Shown one piece after another: positions 56,991 through 64,000 of a stretch of 64,000 nucleotides of DNA (the first letter of the stretch is position 1; each line of letters begins with the position of its first letter). The DNA comes from Ralstonia sp. SET104 (lineage in GTDB: Bacteria; Pseudomonadota; Gammaproteobacteria; Burkholderiales; Burkholderiaceae), in assembly GCF_003851545.1 (NCBI RefSeq), contig NZ_BHVX01000017.1:1-64000 (forward strand). Direction: 5' to 3'. A model generated the notes under the pieces. That model did no database searches. It saw only the letters and a program-made list of their open reading frames with translations, and was not told the origin of the DNA. Made by a program: the position numbers and the translations under genes.

Positions 56991-57728
56991 TTAACCGAGG
57001 ATGGGATGGGCGTCTGCCACCGGATACCCACGTTCGTCCGTTGGAATTCGCTGCGTCTGGAACGCAATCAGCAGCGCCTGAAACTTGCCGTCGATTTCCA
57101 CGATGACCGCGCCGTCCTGATGCGTGCCGTTCTCACGTGAATGGTCTTTAACACCCTGCGTGTGCACGACCGGGTTGCCCTGGTTCATGTGCGTTTCGTG
57201 CAGACCATCCTGCTGCGGCTCGAACAGGTAACCGAAACCGTACACGGTGACATCGCTGCGTGGCGGCCAGCCCTTGCGGTCATCGTCGCCTGAGCTGCCG
57301 TGGTAGATGTAGTCGATCGGCGCGGCGGTGCGATCCAGCATCAGCATGTCGTCGACAAGCGCGTTGATGTCGTTGTGCTCCGTTGCTGTATCGAGCGCGA
57401 TTGGCCGCATGTTCGGGAAGTCGGCCAGCCCCGCATCACGCACATAGTCCAAGCGCGGGAAATCGCTCTGGTGCAAGCCGGGTGCGAGCGCCGCAAGGGC
57501 ACTGGTGATCGGCAACTGCAGATCTGTCGTCCATTGATACAGCACGTGGTAACCCGCAGCGCCAGCACCCGGCATGCTCGAATCGGATTTCACGTTGGCA
57601 AGCACGACAAACTCAGAGCCATCCGGCGCTTGCGCCACGATCGCGTAGTGCGGATTGCCGTTGTAGCCCTCCAGATACGGCACGCCGAACTTCAGCTTGC
57701 CTTTGAACATGCAGTAGTGATTGGCCAT
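56991..57728 (-). CDS. DUF2278-family protein (YukJ-like), 245 aa
   Basis: Begins MANHYCMFKGKLKFGVPYLEG; later IDYIYHGSSGDDDRKGWPPR, YGFGYLFEPQQDGLHETHMN and HTQGVKDHSRENGTHQDGAV, which match the DUF2278 family with conserved His residues suggesting metal binding. Function unknown. No signal peptide. Start at ATG 57728 with ggag upstream. Confidence 0.78.
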   Translation of the reverse strand: MANHYCMFKGKLKFGVPYLEGYNGNPHYAIVAQAPDGSEFVVLANVKSDSSMPGAGAAGYHVLYQWTTDLQLPITSALAALAPGLHQSDFPRLDYVRDAGLADFPNMRPIALDTATEHNDINALVDDMLMLDRTAAPIDYIYHGSSGDDDRKGWPPRSDVTVYGFGYLFEPQQDGLHETHMNQGNPVVHTQGVKDHSRENGTHQDGAVIVEIDGKFQALLIAFQTQRIPTDERGYPVADAHPILG

Positions 57729-57811
57729 GCGCTTGCTCCATCCAGCAGTTTGTTCACGAGCCGGCATTGCAGCAGGCCAGCGTGAACTCAGTGTGGAACA
57801 GGCGTCGTCCG

Positions 57812-57841
57812 AAAACAAAAACACCCGGTTGGTGCCGGGCG
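57812..57841 (-). terminator. Terminator of the TlpA-like gene
   Basis: Minus-strand stem gcccgg / ccgggt (57835-57840 with 57823-57828) followed by gtttttgtttt. It lies 27 bases after the stop of the TlpA-like gene. Confidence 0.8.
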
Positions 57842-57867
57842 CTTTGTTTGGATGGGGAATGAGTCGC

Positions 57868-58428
57868 TCAGGCCTGCTTGCCCAGCGTCTGTTTGAGCAG
57901 CGCGTCGAACGACGACCACTCGGGCTCGCCTACGTAGCGCTTGAGGATGCGCCCATCGCGGTCGACGAGGAAGGTGGTTGGCGTGAGCTGCACGTCACCG
58001 AAGGCCTTGGCGGCGGAGCCGTCGGCGTCCATCGCCACCTTGAACGGCAACTGGCGTGTCTGGCTGAAGTTCATCACGTACATCGGCGCGTCGTAGCTCA
58101 TCGCGACGGCCACGTATTCCAAGCCTTCGCCCTTGTACTTGTTGTACGTCTGGACCATGTTGGGCATTTCCTTGATGCACGTGGCGCAGCTCGTTGCCCA
58201 GAAGTTGACGAGGTAGACCTTGCCCTTCAGGTCTTGCGTGGAGAGCTTTTGCCCATCAAGCAGCGTGAAGGTTGCGGCGGGTACCTGTTGCGATGGCAAG
58301 AACGCACGCCAGCCGAACCAGCCGGCCACGGCCACTACCAGCACGATTACGGGCAGCAGCCAGCGGCGGCCGCCGGACGTGGCGGTAGCGGGTGTTGCGG
58401 CTGCGGGGGAAGTCAGGGTCGAGGCCAT
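57868..58428 (-). CDS. TlpA/ResA-type membrane-anchored thiol-disulfide protein, 186 aa
   Basis: N-terminal membrane anchor (WLLPVIVLVVAVAGWFGW), then a thioredoxin domain with redox motif CATC in FWATSCATCIKEMP and cis-Pro in LTPTTFLVDRDGRI. Probably reduces disulfides in the periplasm, for example in cytochrome c maturation. The start at ATG 58428 has no clear ribosome site; a TTG at 58458 is in frame. Confidence 0.85.
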   Translation of the reverse strand: MASTLTSPAAATPATATSGGRRWLLPVIVLVVAVAGWFGWRAFLPSQQVPAATFTLLDGQKLSTQDLKGKVYLVNFWATSCATCIKEMPNMVQTYNKYKGEGLEYVAVAMSYDAPMYVMNFSQTRQLPFKVAMDADGSAAKAFGDVQLTPTTFLVDRDGRILKRYVGEPEWSSFDALLKQTLGKQA

Positions 58429-58531
58429 GTCGGCAACGGGTCCGAAAGGGAAAGACAAAGTTCTATTGTAGGCCTGCTATGCCAGCGCCGCATGCCCGCC
58501 GCGACAATCCGTCCATAGCGCGATGCTTGCA

Positions 58532-59047
58532 TCACTTATTGTTGGTGAGGGCCGCTTCGTACAAGACCAGGTCAGCGGCGGAAAAACAGCAGAAAGTGAT
58601 GGTGTCCAGGTTTGCACCATGCTCGCGCGCCGCACGCACGGCAATCGGCGTGGCCAGTTGCGGCGGGAAGCCGTATACCCCGGTGCTGATGCATGGAAAC
58701 GCGATGCTGCGCAGGCCGTGCTGGCGCGCCAGTTCGAGGCTGTTGCGGTAGCACGCGGCCAGTAACGCCGCCTCGTCCTGCCGGCCGCCGCGCCAGATCG
58801 GCCCAACAGTGTGGATGACATGGCGCGCTGGCAGGCGAAAGCCCAGCGTGAGTTTGGCTTCCCCGGTGCGGCAGCCATGGAGTGCCCGGCACGCCTCAAG
58901 CAACTCCGGCCCGGCCGCGCGATGGATGGCACCGTCTACGCCTCCTCCGCCCAGCAGCGAACTGTTGGCCGCGTTGACGATGGCGTCGCAGTCGAGCGTG
59001 GTGATGTCGGCACGTAAGGCGTGCAAGGTGACGGTCGGGGGTGGCAT
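58532..59047 (-). CDS. Macro-domain O-acetyl-ADP-ribose deacetylase, 171 aa
   Basis: Macro domain with [18 protein letters not shown], which is the ADP-ribose-binding MacroD/YmdB signature, and [12 protein letters not shown] for the phosphate loop. Removes ADP-ribose from protein or hydrolyses O-acetyl-ADP-ribose. Cytoplasmic. Divergent from the small lipoprotein gene. Confidence 0.9.
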   Translation of the reverse strand: MPPPTVTLHALRADITTLDCDAIVNAANSSLLGGGGVDGAIHRAAGPELLEACRALHGCRTGEAKLTLGFRLPARHVIHTVGPIWRGGRQDEAALLAACYRNSLELARQHGLRSIAFPCISTGVYGFPPQLATPIAVRAAREHGANLDTITFCCFSAADLVLYEAALTNNK

Positions 59048-59167
59048 GGCCGGGTTCTGGAAGTTGAAGAGCGGAGAGCGGATATCTCTGTCCTCTGTCC
59101 GATAATAGGCGGCTCAGAAGCGGACCGAGATGCGGGCCGACAACCTACAGGAGGCGATGTGGCAGTC

Positions 59168-59728
59168 ATGGCAACGGCAGGCTGGCGGATGGGGTTGGGC
59201 GTGGCGGCGTGTGCACTGCTGATGGCCTGCGCGCCCAAGTACGATTGGCGCACGGTCCATTCCAACGAAGGTGCTTACGCTGTGGACTACCCCGCCAAGC
59301 CCACCGCCGAAGCCCGCCCCATCGCCATCAATGGCCAGCGCATGCCGATGATGATGCAAGCCGCCAGCGTCGACAGCACGCTGTTCGCCATCGGCGTGGT
59401 GGAGCTGCCTGCAGATGATCCAGTCTGGCGCCAGCGCGCCGTGCAGGCGCTGCGCAACGGCCTGTCGGCCAACCTGAAGGGCAATGTGACCGCGCGCGAT
59501 ATCGCCGTGCAAACTGCTGCGCAACCGCCATTGTCATTACCGGCGGTGGAATTAATCGCCCAGGGCGTTGGCGGAGATGACCCTGCACCGCGCCGGCTGA
59601 CCGCCCGTGTGGTCGCCACGGGCAAGCGGGCCTACCAGGCTGTCGTGCTGGAATCGGGCGATGCCGCGCGCGACGCGCGCCAGCAGGAACAGGTTGACCA
59701 GTTTCTCGCCAGCTTTCACCCCTACTAG
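59168..59728 (+). CDS. Putative lipoprotein, 186 aa
   Basis: Signal peptide with lipobox LMAC in ALLMACAPK, then a globular part (YAVDYPAKPTAEARPIAING). No recognised domain. Start ambiguous: ATG 59168 lies 13 bases after aggagg, GTG 59159 only four. Followed by the LysE gene after about 105 bases. Confidence 0.68.
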   Translation: MATAGWRMGLGVAACALLMACAPKYDWRTVHSNEGAYAVDYPAKPTAEARPIAINGQRMPMMMQAASVDSTLFAIGVVELPADDPVWRQRAVQALRNGLSANLKGNVTARDIAVQTAAQPPLSLPAVELIAQGVGGDDPAPRRLTARVVATGKRAYQAVVLESGDAARDARQQEQVDQFLASFHPY

Positions 59729-59833
59729 GCTTCGACGGCCCAGAGCGGGCGCAAGCGCACTGGCCGCAGGCGGTGCACAATCGTCGCCTTCTGCTTTACC
59801 GCCACACAACTCACCAAATCACGGGGAACCATC

Positions 59834-60475
59834 ATGACGTTGCAAGTCTGGCTGGCGTTTTTTCTGGCCGCCTGGGTGATCGCCATTTCGCCGGGGTCGG
59901 GCGCCATCTTGTGCATGAGCCACGGCCTGACGCATGGTGTGCGCCGCACGTCGGTCACGATCGCCGGGCTGGAGCTGGGCATCGTCGTGATCCTGTTTAT
60001 TGCTGGCGCCGGGCTGGGCGCGTTGCTGATTGCCTCGGAGCACGCCTTTACGGCCATCAAGATCGTCGGTGCGATGTACCTGATCTATCTGGGCATCGTG
60101 CAGTGGCGTACGCCCATCCAGATCGCCAAGCCCGCTGAGGGCGAACCTGTGAAAGTGCCGGGCAGTGGTGCGCGCCGTCGTTTCCTGGTCGGTCTGCTGA
60201 CCAACCTGACGAACCCGAAGGGCATCTTGTTTATGGTGGCCGTGCTGCCGCAGTTCATCGACCCGGCCAAGCCGCTGCTCTCGCAGCTTGGCATCCTGGC
60301 GGCGACGATGGTGTTTGTCGACCTGATCGTCATGCACGGCTATGCGCTGCTGGCTTCGCGCGCGCAGCGCCTGTTCCGCAACCCGCGCGCACTGCGCTGG
60401 CAGAGCCGCTTCTTTGGCGGCATGTTGATGAGCATTGGTGCGGCGCTGTTTTTTGTGAAGCGGCAGACCGCCTGA
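59834..60475 (+). CDS. LysE/RhtB-family amino acid exporter, 213 aa
   Basis: Six membrane segments; signature SPGSGAILCMSHGLTHGVRR near the N terminus, and NLTNPKGILFMVAVLPQFID. Family members export amino acids such as homoserine, threonine or lysine. Substrate unknown. Start ATG 59834 after aaccatc-type leader. It ends four bases from the convergent comM. Confidence 0.88.
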   Translation: MTLQVWLAFFLAAWVIAISPGSGAILCMSHGLTHGVRRTSVTIAGLELGIVVILFIAGAGLGALLIASEHAFTAIKIVGAMYLIYLGIVQWRTPIQIAKPAEGEPVKVPGSGARRRFLVGLLTNLTNPKGILFMVAVLPQFIDPAKPLLSQLGILAATMVFVDLIVMHGYALLASRAQRLFRNPRALRWQSRFFGGMLMSIGAALFFVKRQTA

Positions 60476-60479
60476 TCAG

Positions 60480-62012
60480 TTAATCCGCTTTTACGCCACG
60501 CCGATACTGGATCGCCTCGCCCACGTGTGCGGCGTCGATCTGCGTGTCGCCCGCCAGATCGGCGATGGTGCGGGCGAGCTTGAGCACGCGTGCATAGGCC
60601 CGGGCAGACCACGAGAAGCGCGTCATCGCATGGCGCAACAGGCCATCGGCGGCATCGGTGCGGGCGCAATGGAGGTCGATCTCGTGGCCCGCCAGCAGCG
60701 CGTTGCGCTTGCCTTGCCGCGCGATCTGCCGCGCATGTGCAGCGGACACGCGTTCGGCCACGTTCACGGTCGGCTCGCCGGGCGGGCCGTCGAGCAATTC
60801 TTCCTGCGAGGGCGTCGGCACCTCGATCTGTACGTCAATGCGATCGAGCAGCGGGCCGGAGATGCGCGCCTGATACCGCTCGACCTGATCCGGCGTGCAA
60901 CGGCACGCGCGCAACGGATGGCCGCGATAGCCGCACGGGCACGGGTTCATCGCGGCAATCAACTGGAAGCTGGCCGGAAAGTCGGTCTGGTGCGCGGCGC
61001 GCGAGATGGTGATGTGGCCGGTCTCCAGCGGTTCGCGCAGGACTTCGAGCACGCGGCGTTCGAACTCGGGCAATTCGTCCAGGAAGAGCACACCTTGATG
61101 CGCGAGCGAGATTTCGCCCGGCCTCGGTGTATTACCACCACCGACCATCGCCACGGCTGATGCGGTGTGATGCGGCGCGCGAAACGGCCGCACCTTCCAG
61201 CGCCGCGCATCAAAGCCGCGCGTGGTCAGGCTGATCACGGCGGCGGCGGAGAGCGCTTCGTCGTCACTCATGTCGGGCAGCAGGCCGGGAAAGCGCTGCG
61301 CGAGCATCGACTTGCCGGTGCCGGGCGGGCCGATCATCAGCATCGAATGGCCGCCCGCAGCCGCCACCTCCAACGCACGCCGTGCCTGCGGCTGGCCCCG
61401 CACGTCGGCCAGGTCGGGATAGCGGACATCGGCATCCACCGGCGCGGGTAATGCGGGTGCGAGCTTGCGGTCGGGCGCGCTGAGGTGGTCGCACACCTCG
61501 ATGAGCGTGCGCGCGGGCAGCACCTTGGTGCCGGTCACGAGCGCAGCCTCGGCGGCGTTTTCGGCGGGCAGGACGAAGGCGCGGGCGAGGGACGCTTCGC
61601 CGTCAGCAGACGCGGGATTGCGTGACAGCGCATACGCCATCGCCAGCGCACCGCGGATCGGCCGCAAGTCGCCGGACAGCGACAGCTCACCGGCAAACTC
61701 GTGCGCGTCCAGGTGCGTGTGCGGAATCTGCCGGCTGGCGGCGAGGATGCCCAGCGCAATGGCCAGGTCGAAGCGCCCGGATTCCTTCGGCAGATCCGCC
61801 GGTGCGAGGTTGACGGTGATGCGCCGCGCCGGAAATTCGAAGCGGCTGTTCTGGATGGCCGCGCGCACGCGATCCTTGCTTTCCTTCACCTCGGTGTCTG
61901 GGAGCCCAACGATGGTGAACGATGGCAACCCGTTCGCCAGATGCACTTCTACCGACACGGCGGGCGCATCGATGCCCGACAGTGCGCGCGAACGCAGGAC
62001 GGCCAGGCTCAT
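60480..62012 (-). CDS. comM: ComM-type Mg-chelatase-like AAA+ ATPase, 510 aa
   Basis: N-terminal Lon-protease-like ChlI part (VEVHLANGLPSFTIVGLPD), AAA+ core with Walker A GPPGTGKSML, Walker B LFLDELPEF, and C-terminal Mg-chelatase domain (RFSWSARAYARVLKLARTI). ComM is a helicase promoting branch migration during natural transformation. Normal length. Confidence 0.93.
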   Translation of the reverse strand: MSLAVLRSRALSGIDAPAVSVEVHLANGLPSFTIVGLPDTEVKESKDRVRAAIQNSRFEFPARRITVNLAPADLPKESGRFDLAIALGILAASRQIPHTHLDAHEFAGELSLSGDLRPIRGALAMAYALSRNPASADGEASLARAFVLPAENAAEAALVTGTKVLPARTLIEVCDHLSAPDRKLAPALPAPVDADVRYPDLADVRGQPQARRALEVAAAGGHSMLMIGPPGTGKSMLAQRFPGLLPDMSDDEALSAAAVISLTTRGFDARRWKVRPFRAPHHTASAVAMVGGGNTPRPGEISLAHQGVLFLDELPEFERRVLEVLREPLETGHITISRAAHQTDFPASFQLIAAMNPCPCGYRGHPLRACRCTPDQVERYQARISGPLLDRIDVQIEVPTPSQEELLDGPPGEPTVNVAERVSAAHARQIARQGKRNALLAGHEIDLHCARTDAADGLLRHAMTRFSWSARAYARVLKLARTIADLAGDTQIDAAHVGEAIQYRRGVKAD

Positions 62013-62143
62013 CGCGCGGCCCCCCAGGTGCGTTCATGAGTGGGGCAAGGGGCAGTGAGCTGTGGCATGGCGTGACAGTGCGTAGCGGTGGCGAAGCCCG
62101 CCACTGTGCCAGCCGTGTTGCGCCGTCGTACCAGCCTGCAGCC

Positions 62144-62181
62144 AAATTTGACGATTCGCGCGGTGCGGGCGGCGAATCGTC
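62144..62181 (-). terminator. Hairpin downstream of the phosphoesterase gene
   Basis: Perfect 10-bp arms gacgattcgc (62150-62159) and gcgaatcgtc (62172-62181), 16 bases after the stop at 62198. On the minus strand aaattt follows, so the T tract is short. Confidence 0.55.
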
Positions 62182-62197
62182 GGTCCTGCCCGAAGTG

Positions 62198-63403
62198 TCA
62201 ATGCCAGCCCGTGTACACGTCGGCGCCGAAGCCTTGCAGCCCGGTCATGCCCGCATAGCCGAGATGCGTCAGCCCGAAGATGTCTTCGACGCTCTTGAGC
62301 ATTGCGTAGTGGTTGTACGGCGTGTTGCTGACGGTGCCCGGCTGGATGGCGGGCGAGAGTAGCACCGCGCCAATACGCCCGCCGCCGGGGCCGTTCAAGC
62401 CTGGGGCCGGCGTGTTCGGGCCGGTGGGCTCGCCGCAGCAGGCGGTGCTGTCGTTGGTCTCCGCTTCATCGAAGGTGATGATCAGCAGTCCGTCCTTGCG
62501 GAACGCGGGCGAGTTGGTGATCTGCGGCACCCATGCCTGCAGAAAGCGGTCGATGGCGGGCAGGCCCCCGGCGGTCTTGCCGTCGGCGCAGGTCGGGTCG
62601 TCGTGGCCGTCGTTGCACAGGTTCGGCACGATGAAGGAGAACGCCGGGGTGCTGGACGCGCTGGCGAGGTCGGTGGCCAGGTTGTCCAGGCGCACGACAT
62701 GGCTGTTGCAATCGGCGGCGTTGTCAATGATCGCGTGGAAGTACACGAACGGGTTATGCCGCGTCGCGTAGCCGTCGGTGGCGGTGGCCGTCTGCGTGCC
62801 GTCCTTGGCGTTCAGCGCCGGGTGTGCACAGGTGGCGCTGCCGTCGCGGGTCAGATCGTTGCCCATGTCCTCCATGTAGCCGCGCCAACTGAGCCCCTTG
62901 GCGGCCAGTTGGTTGGCCACCGTCAGGACCGCCGGCGGATACACGCAGCCGCTGCCGGTCACCTGGCCGTTTGTGTCCGGGGTGGTGGTGCCCAGCCAGT
63001 CCGTATAGATCTGGCAGTCCGCCTGCGTCTGCACGTTGGGTGCCTGGCCGCTGATCATGGTCAGGTAGTTGTCGTTGCTGTTGTGGCCGGTGCCGTAGTA
63101 CTGCGTGAGCAGCGCGCCCTGGGCCGTGAGCGTGTTGGCAAGATACGGTGCCTGGCTGCCAGCACCGAAGGTCTGCACGTAGCCCTTGTTTTCCAGCACG
63201 ATCACAAACACGTGGCCGATCTGTCTGGATGCCGGCGTGGCCGGCGCTTGCACCGGCTGTGTGGCAGGGGCGGGCGTTGTTGCGGCAGAGGAGGTGGGCA
63301 TGCCACTGTCGGCAGACCCGCCGCCGCCGCAAGCCGACAGCAGGAAGATGAGGGCAGCGGCCAGCAGGCAGGCAGACAGCCGGTCAGAAAGGAAGCGTTG
63401 CAT
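62198..63403 (-). CDS. Lipoprotein phosphoesterase of the acid phosphatase family, 401 aa
   Basis: Lipobox LSAC in FLLSACGGGG, Pro/Ala-rich spacer, then the phosphoesterase domain: VFVIVLENKGYVQTFGAGSQ, TMISGQAPN, FSFIVPNLCNDGHDDPTC and IITFDEAETNDSTACCG with metal ligands. Resembles AcpA/PlcC-superfamily phosphatases (alkaline-phosphatase-like fold). Six or more Cys suggest disulfides made by DsbA. Starts 15 bases after the upstream phosphoesterase gene. Confidence 0.85.
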   Translation of the reverse strand: MQRFLSDRLSACLLAAALIFLLSACGGGGSADSGMPTSSAATTPAPATQPVQAPATPASRQIGHVFVIVLENKGYVQTFGAGSQAPYLANTLTAQGALLTQYYGTGHNSNDNYLTMISGQAPNVQTQADCQIYTDWLGTTTPDTNGQVTGSGCVYPPAVLTVANQLAAKGLSWRGYMEDMGNDLTRDGSATCAHPALNAKDGTQTATATDGYATRHNPFVYFHAIIDNAADCNSHVVRLDNLATDLASASSTPAFSFIVPNLCNDGHDDPTCADGKTAGGLPAIDRFLQAWVPQITNSPAFRKDGLLIITFDEAETNDSTACCGEPTGPNTPAPGLNGPGGGRIGAVLLSPAIQPGTVSNTPYNHYAMLKSVEDIFGLTHLGYAGMTGLQGFGADVYTGWH

Positions 63404-63418
63404 GATAGGTGCGATGGA

Positions 63419-64000
63419 TCAGGGAAGAGGAAAGCCCAGCGCGCTGGCAATCGTGCGCAGTTCGCCCACGCCGGGTACGCCGGGCACGCCTGGGACGCTG
63501 CCGGTCACGGAGCCGGGACACAGCCCGCCGAACGGCCCTTGCGGCACGCTGATGGCTGGCGCAGTGAGGTTCGGCGGCGAGTTGAAATCGAGCGCGTAGG
63601 CAATCGAATTCGTGTCCCGCAGCCCGCCACGCGCGCCCAGACTATTCAGGCCAAAGCGCCACGCCAGGAGCGCGTGAATCGAGCTGGGATCGAGCGGCCA
63701 GTGGCTGACATGCCCGCGCCGCACGCGCGGCCCGACCAGCACCATCGGCACGCGAAAGCCGACATAACCGTCGTTGCCCAGCAGCGTTTCGGCTGCCGAA
63801 ACCGGCCGCTTGAACGGCGGCACGTGGTCGAAAAAACCGCCCCATTCGTCATAGGTGATCACCAGCAGCGTTTTCTGCCAGCCTGGGCCGTTGCGTACCG
63901 CGTCGTAGATCTGATTCAGGAAGGCTTGCCCGTTGCGGATGTCGGAGTTCGGATGGTCGTCTGCGGAGATGCCTTGCGGGTTCTCGCCGGTGAAGCGCGG
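63419..64000 (-). CDS. Phosphoesterase / phospholipase C-like protein, 3' part (5' end outside window)
   Basis: The frame is open to the window edge. It reads FTGENPQGISADDHPNSDIR, then LLVITYDEWGGFFDHVPP, the metal-binding signature of the phospholipase C / acid phosphatase superfamily seen also in PlcN. The C terminus carries a short VPGVPGVPGV repeat and ends GFPLP. 194 codons are visible. Probably exported and cotranscribed with the downstream lipoprotein phosphatase. Confidence 0.85.
   Translation of the reverse strand, partial: PRFTGENPQGISADDHPNSDIRNGQAFLNQIYDAVRNGPGWQKTLLVITYDEWGGFFDHVPPFKRPVSAAETLLGNDGYVGFRVPMVLVGPRVRRGHVSHWPLDPSSIHALLAWRFGLNSLGARGGLRDTNSIAYALDFNSPPNLTAPAISVPQGPFGGLCPGSVTGSVPGVPGVPGVGELRTIASALGFPLP

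Overview
The window looks like chromosomal DNA of a betaproteobacterium of the Burkholderiaceae, most probably Ralstonia (R. pickettii / mannitolilytica / insidiosa type). This rests on the high GC content, the gene families (PhaM, DUF1840, DUF3567, DUF2917, split metH, DctA/DctBD, rhizoferrin-type siderophore synthetase) and the gene order. Almost everything is protein coding and densely packed. I see no rRNA, tRNA, CRISPR array, insertion sequence or complete prophage.

Layout. 1-551: the tail of a pilin-like gene, its terminator and a structured antisense-RNA-like region leading to a small orphan gene (552-803). 0.86-6.2 kb: cobalamin-binding protein, SDR, dsbA, SPOR protein and argS, all on the minus strand. 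6.3-12.1 kb: a stress/envelope group (DUF1840, ferritin-like, DUF883, DUF1328, entericidin-like lipoprotein) around a CHASE3 histidine kinase and two response regulators. 12.3-16.1 kb: methionine synthase split into two genes. 16.3-25.4 kb: rhodanese, DUF3567, then a catabolic set (alpha/beta hydrolase, two IclR regulators, FAH hydrolase, flavin monooxygenase, orphan binding protein, enoyl-CoA hydratase). 25.5-27.5 kb: phaM and a patatin lipase. 27.5-32.7 kb: glutathione peroxidase, di-iron protein, rfaE2, SPOR protein, coaX, birA. 32.9-36.5 kb: an MCE/Mla-type lipid transporter operon. 36.7-41 kb: VanZ protein, then an MFS exporter and NIS siderophore synthetase with a Fur-like box. 41.4-44.9 kb: small lipoprotein, Tat-exported phospholipase C, a quinone-reductase pseudogene and a secreted repeat protein. 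45-51 kb: lipA, lipB, DUF2917/LysR pair, ybeD-like gene, D,D-carboxypeptidase, hydrolase and a 2Fe-2S ferredoxin. 51.5-57 kb: dctA and dctBD for C4-dicarboxylate uptake, separated by a small orphan gene with a second antisense-RNA-like leader. 57-64 kb: DUF2278, TlpA-like, macro domain, lipoprotein, LysE, ComM and two phosphoesterases, the last cut by the window edge.

Functional links. DctB/DctD probably drive dctA through the sigma-54 promoter at 51385-51400. The siderophore pair is probably iron regulated. The two lipoate genes and the carboxypeptidase/ybeD pair recall the classical dac-ybeD-lipB-lipA neighbourhood, here split by a DUF2917/LysR pair.

The most unusual content is a pair of leader regions, at 261-458 (+) and 53232-53444 (-). 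Each has three related sequence blocks arranged sense-antisense-sense and each precedes a small unrecognised gene with a perfect Shine-Dalgarno. This matches the logic of phage P4 CI RNA and phage P1/P7 c4 antisense RNA. A 105-base symmetric inverted-repeat element (4196-4300) and a nested stem-loop (17122-17189) are further unexplained structures.
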